A DNA stretch of 64,000 nt. It comes from Celoporthe dispersa (taxonomy: Eukaryota > Ascomycota > Sordariomycetes > Diaporthales > Cryphonectriaceae). A program made the translations under genes and the position numbers. The stretch spans positions 1,488,001-1,552,000 of the forward strand of contig WAID01000006.1 of the NCBI GenBank assembly GCA_016584495.1, given 5' to 3'. Below, piece after piece: positions 1 to 11,321 of this stretch (position 1 is its first letter; the number at the start of each line of letters is the position of its first letter). Below the pieces are notes generated by a model, which saw only the letters and a program-made list of their open reading frames with translations, searched no databases and had not been told where the DNA came from.

Positions 1-1109
1 CGTTTGTGGGGCCGGTAGCGTGCGCATCCCAGTGGGTGTGGTTGGCCAGGGCGAGGGCGGACGACTGCAGATCGCTGAACATGGCGTCTGCGGAGCATCG
101 GGCGACGATGTCACCGTCGAAGAACCTGGTGATCTGGTAGAGCATCAGGGCTTGAGTTCGGGCCAGGGCGTGCAGGAGGGTGCTTGGTGTCTCGGAACCC
201 AGGAGGCCGTGTACTTTGGTGTCGATGCAGCGCATGATGATAGGGCCGTTGATGGCATTTTTTGATGTGTATAAGGCACATGCTGATATAGCCTCTATAA
301 TGCAGATGATACTATCAACCATCATGCCTTGAATAGTCGGGACACATGGATAATATATTGAGCAATGAAATACCAACCTTGCATAACCTGGGGCATCTCG
401 TCTTTGTAAAGTGCAGGGTGACACCATGGGGTCTGAAGCTCTAGCAGCATTGTCCTGGGTGCCGATTTGATCTGGTCCATGGCATACAGCAGTTTGTTGT
501 GGACCTCTTGGTTGATGGCTTCGAGGTTGAAGTATCTCGGAGGGGCGATTTGCAGAGAAGGTCTCGGTGAGACGTCCAGCATGGGATACGCCGATCTGTG
601 TATATCTGTCGAGGGACGCAACTCGGCACCTCGTGTCTCAGCATCGAAAAGAGCTGGAGTGGGAGGCGGCACAGTCCAAGACGATACCGGAGACAGTGCG
701 GGATCCTGAAGCGTCCCGAAAGGATCCACGGTCAGATCAACATCGAGCTGCTCGCCCCCCGGCCAGGACGCATCTAGAGCAAGCGTACTCGCATCCGCAT
801 CCACCCAAAGGTCTCGGCTGGCGGTCCCAATCTGTACTGAATCGATCTGCACGGGCGGCTGCTGCTGCTCCGGCTCGTCCACAAAGGTGGTGGGCGTAGG
901 CGCGGTTGCATCCGACAGGGGCCCAGTCTCCCGGGCTCGGCGGGAGATGCGAGCCTGAGATGGATATCTGCAGAGCAACTTCGCTGCGCGCAGCGAATAC
1001 ATGTTGGGAAGGTCTGGCTACACCTTCTCTTGGCCTTGACGCAGTCCGAGCATGACTTGCGGCGCGGTGGCGGATCTCCGCGCTCGAGGTGAGAGAATGG
1101 CGGTGACAT
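1..1109 (-). CDS. Zn2Cys6 transcription factor, AflR-like, 3' end cut by window edge, one frame break
   Basis: Likely a nuclear DNA-binding regulator of a pathway I cannot name. It starts at 1,109 with MSPPF; residues about 18-45 hold a Zn2Cys6 cluster (CSDCVKAKRRC, then FPTCIRC). The reading frame then breaks at 982-983: the codons for the last part of the loop and the sixth cysteine (KLLCRYP) follow directly in another frame, one base short. With one base added the spacing becomes the canonical C-x6-C, so the break sits inside a sequence that is otherwise perfect. A 95-base intron at 283-377 (donor gttggt, acceptor tatcag) joins phase 1 to phase 2, and exon 1-282 continues off the window with ARTQALMLYQITRFFDGD, typical of the C-terminal part of AflR-type regulators. 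The break could be a sequencing error or a real lesion; the non-homopolymer context makes this the least certain of the breaks. Confidence 0.8.
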
Positions 1110-1130
1110 GGTTGATAGATTTTGAGTCGG

Positions 1131-1762
1131 TGTTGCAGAGACGTCCGGCCTTACAGCCAGCGGCGCGCGGCCTGGTGAGCACCCACATCGATGACAAAGA
1201 GGGCTAGGGCTCTCTGTGTGAGGAGATTTGTACTCCAGTCTTGCTTATGGAATGTTGGTGATGTCTGGAGGGTGTTGTAGATTCCAGCTAATATTGTATC
1301 CTAAGTCTGACTAAGGAGAATGTGGCCGGCCAGGAGCTCTATTCAAAATCCAGGGTCTCCTTAAATGGGGGAAGCAGCCGATTGGTAATCATTTCCCATT
1401 TGGGTGTGCAAAGTAGGGTCAGCATGAAATAGATCTAGTAAATAAGATGCAAAAGAATCACAAAAATTACTGTGGCATATGTTCTTAAGAGTTGCAGAGG
1501 ATGAAGCGCACTTGGTTGATACATGGCAAGTAGCATACAAAGTTGTAATGCATAGCTCTGCGGACGTAGTAGCAAGCTACAATTAGTGTCTGTCTCTCCT
1601 CCCAGCGAAAAAGGAAAAAACACCCCAGTGGACTCGATACCTCCCACATCATAAAATGCCAGTAAAATATAAACACATTATTCTGGTGACACACGTTTCA
1701 CGGACATAAATCGATAAAGGAGATGGGTGAATTGAGGGGGAAAAAAAAGAAAATTGCAAAAA
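1131..1762. other. intergenic spacer, no gene seen
   Basis: AT-richer than the flanking genes. Only short open frames without codon bias occur here. It must hold the promoter of the AflR-like factor at its left end. At its right end a T-rich tract on the minus strand (1,739-1,758) follows the tRNA gene and fits a Pol III terminator. Confidence 0.6.
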
Positions 1763-1861
1763 TGATCTGTGCAGGGATCGAACCTGCAATCTCCTGATGG
1801 CTGAGCTCCGTGTTTTACACACAGGTCGTAGTCAGACGCCTTGCCATTGGGCCAACAGACC
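1763..1861 (-). tRNA. tRNA-Arg(ACG) with a 27-base intron
   Basis: Read on the minus strand, GGTCTGT at the 5' end pairs with ACAGATC at the 3' end (one G-U pair), followed by discriminator A at 1,763. The D-arm reads GCCCAATGGCAAGGC, the T-arm GCAGG-TTCGATC-CCTGC, and the anticodon stem is TCTGA/TCAGG with one G-U pair. The loop CTACGA carries anticodon ACG at 1,827-1,829 (complement), which is arginine and reads CGU and, after A-to-I editing, CGC and CGA. A 27-base insert at 1,799-1,825 lies one base after the anticodon, the standard place for nuclear tRNA introns. Removing it leaves a 72-base tRNA. The D-arm and anticodon region resemble budding-yeast tRNA-Arg(ACG) as I remember it. A T-run just downstream (1,739-1,748 complement) is a good Pol III terminator. 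Confidence 0.93.
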
Positions 1862-2262
1862 ACTTCGGATAAGGGCTTTGGTAAATACAAAGCCTATAGC
1901 CACAATACTGCCAAAGGGACTCCACTTTCTCATCTTGTATGGCTTAATTTTTTGTGAAGAATACCCTTCTCTGTCCTCCTGGGATCAGATGTAGACTTAT
2001 CATTTTACATCTGCATCCCTTTGCCTGGTGCAGTATGTGGATGCCCCTGCTTTCCAACAATCGCTCGCAAAGCCTCTGCAGCCAGTTTTCTATTGCGGTC
2101 AACCGCTAACCCGCATCAAGAGCTCAACGCACAGACCACCCCAACGACGTCGAGACCAATCCCGACCTTGCGGTTGGTCAACTGCATCCGACGGACTTCT
2201 GAGAATCAACCCCAAAAGCAAGCAACCCAAGGCGCAAGGTCACCACCAACTGCCTCGTCAAC
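1862..2262. promoter_or_regulatory. spacer between tRNA-Arg and the NDUFB7 gene
   Basis: The tRNA gene and the NDUFB7 gene diverge from here. The right half (2,020-2,262) is the likely promoter and 5' untranslated region of the NDUFB7 gene. Open frames in it lack coding character. No element was recognised with confidence. Confidence 0.4.
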
Positions 2263-2759
2263 ATGGGTGGACACGACGATTCATTCGAGATGCCGCAGAG
2301 TAAGCCGGACCCCCCACCCATGCCTGCATACGGCCCACTGGGGTTTGCCCTACTGACGTCCAGTTTTAAGAGGCGACCCGCGAGGAGATGCGCGACGCCA
2401 AACTCCCCATGGCCTACCGAGACAGCTGCGCGAGCCTCCTGACCCCCCTCAACCGGTGCCGATTCGAGACATACTATCTGCCGTGGAAGTGTGAGGTACG
2501 ATTGGAAGAAACCCCACGACCAATCCCACCCCCAGCCCGCGAGGCGAGAGAAGGACAGCCGCATGCTGCGACTCTGCGTTCTCTCGCCAGGACATGCTGT
2601 CAAACATTTCTTGATTCGGTGGACAAATGTGCTGACAGAGGAACACGATTGCAGCAAGAGAGACACACGTACGAGAAATGTCAATATGTCGAGTTCAAGA
2701 AGCGCGTGGCCAAGATGAACGAGCTGAGGGCGGCCAAGGACGGTGCGAGGAGCAACTAG
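2263..2759 (+). CDS. NADH:ubiquinone oxidoreductase subunit NDUFB7 (B18)
   Basis: Accessory subunit of respiratory complex I, on the intermembrane-space face of the distal membrane arm. Three exons, 2,263-2,299, 2,371-2,495 and 2,655-2,759, give 88 residues. The donors are gtaagc and gtacga; the acceptors are tttaag and attgcag. The protein starts MGGHDDSFEMPQ, has the family motif KLPMAYRDSC, and carries two CX9C motifs: one between DSC and NRC, the other between WKC and EKC. The second motif spans the exon 2/3 junction and only becomes CX9C with this splice choice, which supports the model. Twin CX9C proteins are imported and oxidised by the Mia40 pathway. The length is close to other fungal B18 subunits. 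There is no classical presequence, as expected for this family. Confidence 0.93.
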
Positions 2760-5151
2760 ATCACGGGACGAGATGGGGGCGCGACTGCGAAGATCTTTGG
2801 CCTCGCACTTTGTGTATCGCCGGCCTATTGGTTCAGAAGAGAGAACAAGATAGACGACTCAAGAACACCATTTCATGTTACAATTGGCGCCGTCAGTGGA
2901 GAAACGCCGACGAGAGGATCATTCATTTTGGTCTACTGCATCTGCTTGTCGGCCTGTTTATACAGTATGCGAGGCCCTTGCTGGTCTAGACTACCGGCAC
3001 TTTCTTCTCGCCCCGTCCACGGTATCCAGATCGCGAAGACCAAACACATCCTGACACTGGTTCGTGCTCCATCTGAGAGCATCAATTGGACCTATCATAT
3101 AGGCCAAACGTGCCTGTCAGTCAACAATGTCGGGAGCAAAGCATTTGGGGCCCAATAGCTGATTGCTCTCGCAGGGCTGAAGGAGCCAGTGAGTAGTATA
3201 CGCCTGGTACCTCGTCCGGAAAGACGTCATCATTACAGACGCTGGGCTTATAGCGTTCGCATCTCTACTTCAGACACTGCATTCTCTCACCTCGCCCCTT
3301 TCCAAATGGCCAGGTCATAGTTCTAGCAGGCCGTAGCACCGCCGCTACGCGCAGTTCAATGGCCTTACTATCACAGTAAGCCGACAAGATAACACCAAAG
3401 GCCCAGAATTGACATAATGAAGGAGACACTACCACCGCCGAGTCAGAAATAGTGAGAAGATGGGCAAGGGCACCAAAAAGTGACTCTGCAGCGACTTTTT
3501 TTCCCTAAAAAAACAGGGGGGGGGGAGACAAAAAACCAATTTTCCAATCAAGAAGCATAAGGCCGACGACAACAGTAACAATTCAGCATCCAAAAGGCAC
3601 CGCGCCGCTCCACCCAGAGCGGACCCAAGACACAGACATCGGAGCGGCAGGTCCTTGAACTACCTCGTCCAGGTGACGAGGCGAAGGACATGGACGAGCG
3701 AGGCAAAAGAGGCCCTCACCTGCGCAGGCAGCGAGCTCTCGCCGTTCAAGGACCTCCTCTGGGGCGTCGCCCTCAGCACGCCCACCTCCCAGCGACTGAG
3801 CCTCCGCACGATCTGGGCCATCGTGAACCCGCCGCACAGCTACACCACGCCAAAGGCCGTCGCAGAGGCATCACCAGAGGGTCACCGGGAAGACACAGAC
3901 CCTGCTGGAGGCCGTAGCGAGATCTTGATGGCAAGTGAGCGAGCACGGACGGCATAACTGTTGTGTAGCATGCATGATCGTTCGTACTTGGGCCTTTTTT
4001 TTTCTTTTCTTTCCCTGCCTTTCTCTCTCGCTAGTTTGCGGACTTCAGTGTAGTATAAGGGGGCGTCTGTACGAGGTTGGCGCGGATCTATTTTCGGGAA
4101 TCTCAAGCACCAGATCCGAGGCGGCTGCCAATAGTCTCTTGCTCTATAGATATGTCTCTCTTTGAAAGTATGAGGATTTGCGGCTGCCTAAGGTTACCAG
4201 GCCATACATACTATGGTATAGTCCTGCTGTGATATAAGTGGTCTCTTGGAGGATTTTATTACACGTTCCTCGAGGCGCAACCAAAGGATCGAGCCCGGTA
4301 GATGCCTCACAGAACAAGCTACTCCAGCCAATAAGCACACAGACCCTGGCCTGATCTTGATCGGGCCTTTCGAGCCTTTCGACGCCCCGTACAGAATTGG
4401 GTGACATCCATATGTACAAATGAGGCGCCCTCGTCCCAAGGAATGGTTCCGATCAAGGGGAGACAAACAGGCTTGCAGCCCTGTGCGACAAATAACATCC
4501 GATAACCTTGTTCTGCAGATCGTTGTTTAAAATTCCCAACCCATCCCCCCTGGCGGCTCGAACCCCTACTTGAAACACTTGAAACAATTTTTAGGCCTGG
4601 GCTGTTCCGTTTCGAGCCAAAGGCACTTCCGGTTGAGGATTCATACTTGCAGCGCTTAAGGGCTGTAGATCCTACCAAACTCCAGTGGTGTGAACAACCT
4701 TGACGGGTAATGTAGCGCAATGGGCTCAGGCAGGACCGGGGGGGGGGGGAGGTCGGACTGGGACGAGATTTGATGAGTGTCGATCTGTGTAGCCAGGATC
4801 TTCACCACTGGGCGGCCCTCCCCCCCAAATGCCCTGGGAATGGGAGTGCATCTCACTGTCTTGGCGGCCCGCTTTTTGAGATCCCGTCTGCTGTGGGTTG
4901 AGAGTTCGTGTTCAGGGGCTGGGTCTGGTCACTGAGCATGAATGAAGGTCAAGGTCGGTTATATAATCCTGGATGATGTAGATCGAACTCCCTTTTTATG
5001 TCTCGACGGTGTGCATTGCTGATCTCTTGGTCTCTACCCTTTCGTCTTTCGTTGTTCTTGTGTGTGTTTGTGTGCGTGTGTGTGCCAGTCACTCTCTCTT
5101 CAGTCCCAGGATCGGATCTTACATTCTCTTTTCGTTCAGGTCTCAGACAAG
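2760..5151. other. long spacer with one possible exon
   Basis: No confident gene. Poly-purine and poly-G tracts occur at 3,518-3,530 and 4,740-4,749. The only stretch with coding-like third positions is 3,655-3,957, listed separately. The last 150 bases before 5,152 are CT/GT-rich and look like the promoter and leader of the secreted-protein gene. Confidence 0.5.
3655..3957 (+). other. possible coding exon, function unknown
   Basis: An open frame of about 100 codons with strong G/C third positions in its middle (about 3,700-3,870), unlike the surrounding spacer. It has no ATG near its beginning (the frame opens at a TTG) and no recognised domain, so it would need an upstream exon. Segments such as FKDLLWGVALSTPTSQRL and TIWAIVNPP look protein-like but match nothing I know. 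It may be an exon of an unrecognised gene, a relic, or chance. Confidence 0.25.
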
Positions 5152-6195
5152 ATGCAGTTCTCGATCGCAGCCGCTCTCTCGCTCGTCGCGTCCGCCGGCG
5201 CTCTCCCCGCGAAATCATTCGATCGCAAGGTTAAGGTCCTCGAGGCCGCGGCGTCAAATTACACATGGACCATCACGGATTTTAACGCCGTGGGCGGTTC
5301 AAACAGCACATACAGTACGTCTGGCTGTCTGAGGCAGCGATCTTCACCCAGAAAGAACAACATGCTGATGCTCAGCGGATAGGTTTCGACGTCAGCGCTC
5401 CTCCTACGACCGAGAGCGGACTCGCCATACCAGCCTTGTAAGTATTGTGCTCTTGGTTTATATGATACAAGTCTCCTCTCTTTTGAAGAAAAAAATAAAA
5501 TAAAAAAGTATCGACAAATCCATAGTCATATGAGCTGTCTGGTCAGACCGCTCTGCCATGTGCTCGCGAGGACAAGAGAAAATCCTAGGAGATCCTCGTC
5601 TGACGGCGTGCCCCTGCGTTGTAATAGTCGCTGACAACAAGTCCCCATCCCACAGCACCGCATCCTGCACCGGCAGCGGCATCGCCACCGCTCCCTGGCC
5701 CTGCACCGGAACTGTCACTACCAACACCAGTGCAGCCCTCGTCAATGCCTACCTGCAGGCCTCCAACGATACCACATCTGCTCACCTGGCCGTGAGCTAC
5801 CAGTACTCCACGATCCAGGGACAGTAAGTCCTTCCTCCTCTTCCTCCTGCTGTTCCCGCAGAAGCCTCGCGTCCCGAGAGGATCTCCTGGTTGACCGCGT
5901 TTCTGCAATTCCAGATGGGGTGTGGAGTTCAACTGGACCGCGTTTGCGACCGTGCCTTGGGCCTCTGGATTGTCTTTTCACCACGACCCCATCCCAGGTA
6001 TGGGGTGTCGAGTAAAGGGCCGTGCCTGTATATTACACTGCTTGGAAGTGCGAGTTCCTTCCAAGATACACAGCAAGCTGCTCGGGGATTACCGTACCGG
6101 TTCTCTAGTCGTGAGCTGCGGACCGTGGTTTGTGTTCGGCACACAGCCAGCCTTTTTTTTTCTTCTTTGATCTTCTTTGACGCTGGACAGGTTAG
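5152..6195 (+). CDS. small secreted protein, weakly Alt a 1/AA1-like
   Basis: About 157 residues over five exons: 5,152-5,314, 5,383-5,437, 5,656-5,823, 5,915-5,997 and a tiny last exon 6,191-6,195 that only completes a glycine codon and the stop. All splice phases agree and the donors are gtacgt, gtaagt, gtaagt and gtatgg. The N-terminus MQFSIAAALSLVASAGALPA is a good signal peptide. The mature part has several N-glycosylation sequons and the pattern W-x-I-x-x-F, two cysteines in the middle (SCTGSG, PWPC) and a C-terminal WGVEFNWTAF block. This resembles small secreted fungal proteins of the Alt a 1-like type, but the match is weak and I do not assign a function. The last exon is the least certain part; reading through 5,997 would add about 55 residues of poor coding quality. 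Confidence 0.7.
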
Positions 6196-6734
6196 ACTAT
6201 AAGGAGGTTCTCGGATACCTCCACGATGTACATTATGCCATCATCTGCGCGTTCTAGGGTCGCATGACTCTTATGAAGCTGAAATAATTTATAAGACATC
6301 AATTCGGATTCTAGTATCCAATGCATTGTGTAGACAGTGAGCGTGTGCGGCGACAGTAATTATGTTGAAGTTCGTCCAGCTACTTCGTCACTTGGACAAG
6401 ATATGTCCTCGGCGTCAATGAAGAACACCCACACCTATAGAAAGACTGGCAAACCAACGGCGCTCTGATGAGCAGTGTAATGAAACCATAATTAATGCGA
6501 AATATCGGGAGAGAGTGAAAGACGGGACCGCGTACTTGATGTCTTGTTGACGCTGGCTGATATGTTGGGTGCATTCATGTTCTTGCCTATGGTCTCTAAT
6601 TCACTGACTATAGAGGCTCAATACCATGGTTCATGGCCTGATGATTTGCGGGTGGCGCAACATAGCAACAGGCGGTGGCTATTGTCGAGGACAGATGTCG
6701 ATATGTTCACATCGCCGACACCCACATCATCGCC
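6196..6734. other. spacer between convergent genes
   Basis: Holds the 3' regions of the secreted-protein gene (+) and the DUF1308 gene (-). AT-rich, with no coding signal that I trust. Confidence 0.5.
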
Positions 6735-8325
6735 TCAGACCCAAGACACATGATCGGATGCGTTGTTTGACGTCTGACCTGGAAACCATAGTCCTTTCCG
6801 CTGAAGCTCCCGTGCTCTCTCGGGACTAGGCCCACAGGTCACCAGGGCCCGGTTGTACGGCAGCGCACATATACGAGGCCCGTCCTCGTAGTCCTCTGCG
6901 AGGCTGGCCTCCACTGTCCGTATAATCTTTCCCGTGAGAGCTCTGTTGCTCGTGACGACCGTCAGGCCCGAAGCCCAAGCGTACAGGTGCGTAGCTCTGT
7001 TGCCGGCAACACTCTCGAGATGCTTGTCCACCTCCAAGGCCACCTCGGGGAGGACGCCATCGCGGACGAGAGAATCGGCACGCAATTCCGTCTCCTCTCC
7101 TGAAAGCACGCGCAGAGGGAGCATCAGGTCGTCGGGGATGTGGTGGATGGACAGCTTCTGGAGATCACCCGATCCGCCCTCGAGAAGCACCCGGGCCCTT
7201 TCCACCTCTGTCGGGCTCCCTATGGTCCTCGTAATGTCGGTGAAATGGGCGATGGCTTGTTTTGTGCAGACAAGCTTCTTGCCCCGCAGCCGCGAGGCCG
7301 CGACTGACGGGATGAAATTGTTCCCCCGGTTCTCGTCTTCGATGTGGCTCTGAAGATCCCGCTCCATCCAGGGCATTTGGGCAACCTTTGCATGACAAAT
7401 GTCCGAGACCAAAGCAATCAGAACACTGGTGTCAAGCAGGATGGTCTCACCCACGTCTTCTTCCTGGGGCAAAAGCCTGGCTAATGCGGTGTCGGCAGGT
7501 ATGGGGGGCTGGTTTGTGACCCATTCAGAATCTGCGCAGTGAACCTTGACGTTGATATCGCTGCCGCCAATACCGCGCAGTTTCCCGATGAGCCTGTTAA
7601 TCTCATCATTCTGGCCTTCTCTTATCCTTGTCAGGATGATGCGTATCCTTGGGTGGTGGTAGTTGTGCCATTTAGTGCGCGCCACGTCGACCATCTCCTT
7701 GGCCTGTCGAAGGGTTGCGATATCCTCGTACAGCGCGTGGTCGTCGTCGTCATCGTCGTCGCCACTCACCTCTCCATCGCAGCCCCAGTCCCAGCCGCCC
7801 TCTGCCATCTCGATCAGCAGCCGTTTCTGGTCCTTGGTAATGATACGGATCCATTCTGCGCCCCCGTCCACAACGGCGTGTACGCATATCAGCCCCCTGC
7901 CAGCGTCCGCCTTCCCGGTTGAACGGTCAGTTTTGTCTTTGCAAGTAGCGTGGACTGCAGCCTTGGGGAGCTGCTGGTTGACTGAGACCAGGTGGCGACA
8001 TCGCTTGACTATGTTCCAGTGCAGGTCGACGGCATATACATTGCTGCTGCGGAAGCGCGCCGCCGCAGAAAGAGGGCTCCCCCTTTCCGGCCTTCCACTT
8101 GCTGTTAGGGTTTGCCAGAGAGGCCAGGTATGATTCTGCCGCCTCGATATCAGATCTCATATTATCCATGAAGCTACGCAGACCCTTGAAGTGTGCATTG
8201 CGGCCTCTGGTGGTGAAGAGCTGTTGGCGGAGCTGCTCCATCTCTCGCAACAGACTTTGGCTCCGCGCAATGATATCGGCAGCCAGTTCAGGCGCGTCAG
8301 AGCCCGCTTCCTTGTCAACAGCCAT
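6735..8325 (-). CDS. DUF1308 (UPF0415/C7orf25-like) family protein, one frame break
   Basis: Conserved eukaryotic protein of unknown function, about 529 residues, without introns. The start at 8,325 (MAVDKEAGSD) is followed by a helical region (LLREMEQLRQQL, about 25-60), then the family block RFRSSNVYAVDLHWNIVK, a D-rich low-complexity insert (DDDDDDDH), and the C-terminal domain with LLDTSVLIALVSDICHA and VVTSNRALTGKII. The DTS and T/SN segments are what I would expect of a PIN-like fold, to which I believe this family has been assigned; that is family knowledge, not visible proof of nuclease activity. The frame breaks at 8,079-8,083 on the plus strand (CCCCC): with four bases instead of five the two halves join exactly and the whole gene is a multiple of three. 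Most likely a base-call error. Confidence 0.85.
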
Positions 8326-9020
8326 GGCGTCTGCAAGAGGGAGCTTTAGGTCCGAACAGTGGGAGGCGATGATGATGATGATGAGGCTGTGTGGCCGCAG
8401 GGTCTTGATGGGCGGAGATGTTCAAATGCAGGTGCAAAATGAGACGTCGTTCATGGAGCGGACACTAAGGATTAGGGTGACTCCACTGTGCAGAGACGGG
8501 GTCGTGCCAAAGAATCAGAGCATAATAATAAATAAAGATTCATTTATAACATCCCACGATGCCAGGAAGAGATGGGTAGTGTCACGATATGAGTATTTGC
8601 TTATACAAGCCTAGAAGCTGGTCACATACAGTAATTAGACGCAAGACATCTGCCTGGCATACACACCTCTTTCAGCCTCGGCAGGTTTCGTCAGCCTGCA
8701 CCCTCTGCCCCTTGTGGAAAATGCGAACAAATCATGCTTACATTGTCCTGGAAATAAATGGCCATAGCGATGGATAAATTTGATATATAAAGGCACATAT
8801 GTACGAATTATGAAAAGAAATAATCGAAAGAAAAAGAAAAAAAAAACACTTCTCTTCAGCCCGAGACCCCTCAGCACAAGAAGCCTCGGCTATAATTATT
8901 AGTAAGCAGTTCACATATCCTTGGTCGAGCACATCGTCCTCGAGATATTTACTTGATTTCCCAACAAACCACGCCTGTTTCTCTCTTTAAGGCCAACTCC
9001 AAGCTTCTCAAGTCTCCACC
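8326..9020. promoter_or_regulatory. divergent spacer between DUF1308 and epoxide hydrolase genes
   Basis: About 700 bases upstream of two genes that face away from each other. It contains an A-rich run at 8,838-8,847 and AT-rich stretches near 8,520 and 8,895. No gene is seen. Confidence 0.45.
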
Positions 9021-10427
9021 ATGGCCAAGCCAACGCCATTCAGAATCAGCATCTCTGATGATGACCTGGGTCGCCTCCGGCAGAAAACTCGAGCTGGCTC
9101 GGCTGCCCGACCAGCCCGAAGGCTACGACATCCAGCAAGGCGTCCCTGTCCCACAGATGCAGGGGCTGCTGCATCACTGGAAGAATGAGTATCTGCCCAA
9201 GTGGCGCCAGCACGAAGCAAAACTCAATGAGCTTCCCATGTTCACCATGCCCGTGGAGTCTGACGGCTTCGGAACGCTCGACATCCACTTCGTCCATGCC
9301 AGGAGCAACAGCCCCGGCGCCATACCACTGCTGTTCGTCCACGGGTGGCCTGGGAGCTTCCTCGAGGTGGCCAAGATGCTGGAGGGCCTGACGAGCCCTG
9401 GGGATGCCAGCTCGCAGGCGTTCCATGTCGTCGCGCCGAGCTTGCCCAACTATGGCTTTAGTGATGGTGTGAAGAAGGTAAGGTGATTGTGTGTCTGAAG
9501 AAAGAAAAAAAGCAATAATCCCACGAATTAGGCAGGCAGGATTGACTCCCGTGGTTCTAGAGAGGCTTCAATATCCGTCATTATGGGTTTGTACTGAACA
9601 AGTTAATGCTGGGCTTGGGTTACAGCCAGTATGTCGCCCAAGGGGGGGACTGGGGATCCATCATCGCACGGACGATGGGTAGACACTACGACCAAAGCCT
9701 CCGCGGGATACACGTCAACCTTGCCATGTTTGACCTCCTGAACCTGCTGAGACGACCTTGGCTCCTCCTGCTTGCCCTGCTGTGGCCTCCGTTCTGGCCC
9801 TCCAGGGAGAGCATTGCGGGTCTGCGACGAGGGCTAAACTACGCATCCGGCGGCAATGACTATTACAGGCTGCAGTCCACCCGGCCGCAGACGGTTGCAT
9901 TCTGTCTCGAGGACTCGCCGATCGGTCTGCTGGGATGGATGCACGAGAAGCTGCTCCATTGGACGGACGACTACCCGTGGACTGCGGATGAGGTCCTGAC
10001 CTGGGTCTCCATCTACTGGTTCTCTCGTGCCGGGCCTGGTGCCAGCGTTCGGACGTACTTCGAAGCCGAAAATCCGACCAAGGAGTGGAACGGGTCGTCG
10101 ACTGATAGGGAGTTCTGGGCCTGGGTCAGTGAAACTTACCTGGAGTATCCCGGCGAGGGGGGTTAGTTGGGCCTCCGGTGCTAATCTCATGCTCGCCCTA
10201 GACCAAACCGCCTCTCGGCATCAGCCAGTTTCCTGGAGACATCGTCGCGATACCCGATATCACAGCCAGGACCCTTGGGCGCATCACCCTTCAAAAGTTC
10301 CATGCTTCAGGCGGGCACTTTGCGGCCTGGGGAGAGACCAGAGACCCTGGTACAGGATCTCAGGGAGATGTTCGGACCTGGGGGTGGAGCTCGCGCTGCC
10401 GCTGGTGGCTTCTTGAAGAGGGACTGA
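9021..10427 (+). CDS. epoxide hydrolase (alpha/beta hydrolase with N-terminal EHN domain)
   Basis: Hydrolyses epoxides to diols; the natural substrate is not predictable. Start at 9,021 (MAKPTPFRIS), with an N-terminal epoxide hydrolase domain up to about residue 110. Then come the oxyanion motif HGWPGSF, the nucleophile motif GGDWG (Asp within QGGDWGS), and a C-terminal catalytic-histidine block GGHFAAW. Exon 1 ends at 9,477 (gtaagg); the short stretch 9,478-9,605 holds one or two introns whose borders I could not settle. A 3' intron ends at 10,201 (ctcgccctag), with its donor at 10,146 or 10,162. Two frame breaks are visible: AAAA at 9,084-9,087 reads correctly with three As, and GGGG at 10,329-10,332 with three Gs. 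After the second correction the protein ends at the stop 10,425-10,427. The family is certain; the exact protein is not. Confidence 0.88.
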
Positions 10428-10670
10428 ATGGATCCTTTGGCATTAATACGCGGTTGATATATATATATATCGGGTCGATCGACACGAGGTACTGCCATGT
10501 TGACGGGCTCACCCACCATATCCGCACCCAGAAAATGTGTCCAACTTATAGCATGCACCTGCAGTCCTGCCCGGGTGATCACTTTTCGACACCCACCTCC
10601 ACGCTCAACCCATTGGCCAGCTCAAGTGGTTGGGGCATATGTACGCTATATGTGAGTATGGAGTAGACAC

Positions 10671-10713
<43 letters not shown>

Positions 10714-11321
10714 CATGCAGGAAGAGATCGGGACATATGTGCGTCGTATCATGTTGCGCGTTCGAGACGTCCAGGATGTTGAAAAGCCGCAAGGATTTTA
10801 GTTTCCGTTTGTATGACTTAGTCGACAAAAGGACCGTTCTTGTCTGGACTCCACCATGCAAGGCCCCGCTCCGCTCGGAGCCCAAGGACCAACATGGGTA
10901 AATATTCGCCAAAAGGGGCCACCAAGGCATGACCGTCCCTGGCGTCCCAAGTACTATAGTAGGGTATTTTTCTGTGATTATGTGCGGAGTGCAGATCACA
11001 TTCCCCTCGCCGGCATCCACCCACAGAGCCTTGGCCTGTCGTGCCCCGCTCTCGATTTACATCGAGGTTTAACCAGCCACGAGCGCTGTAATCTGTGCTT
11101 ATTACACCTCCCAAGCGGTCATACAATAGCTCCTAAGTACTTATTGACCTTGACCGTGCCATCCGAGCTTTGTTCTCACATACACACAACTCGTCCGTCT
11201 CATCTTCTTCAAACAAACGATTCAGCCTCGTTACAACTTGTCAAGCTAGGCAGCCGAGATTATACGTAGCCGGCCAGGTGAAACAAGCACCCAGAGGGCA
11301 ATTCTTCTTCCGGCAGACGAA
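10428..11321. other. spacer with a CA microsatellite
   Basis: A pure (CA)n tract runs from about 10,676 to 10,711 and a short (AT)n tract from 10,457 to 10,470. No gene is seen. The last part, with CACATACACACAA, is probably the leader of the small gene at 11,322. Confidence 0.55.
10676..10711. repeat. CA microsatellite
   Basis: About 18 uninterrupted CA units in the spacer 250 bases after the epoxide hydrolase stop. It would be a usable marker. Confidence 0.9.

Noticed and set aside
4540..4720. tRNA-like B box (GGTTCGAGCC on minus) near 4,555
   Set aside because: No matching A box, and acceptor or T-stem pairing is poor.
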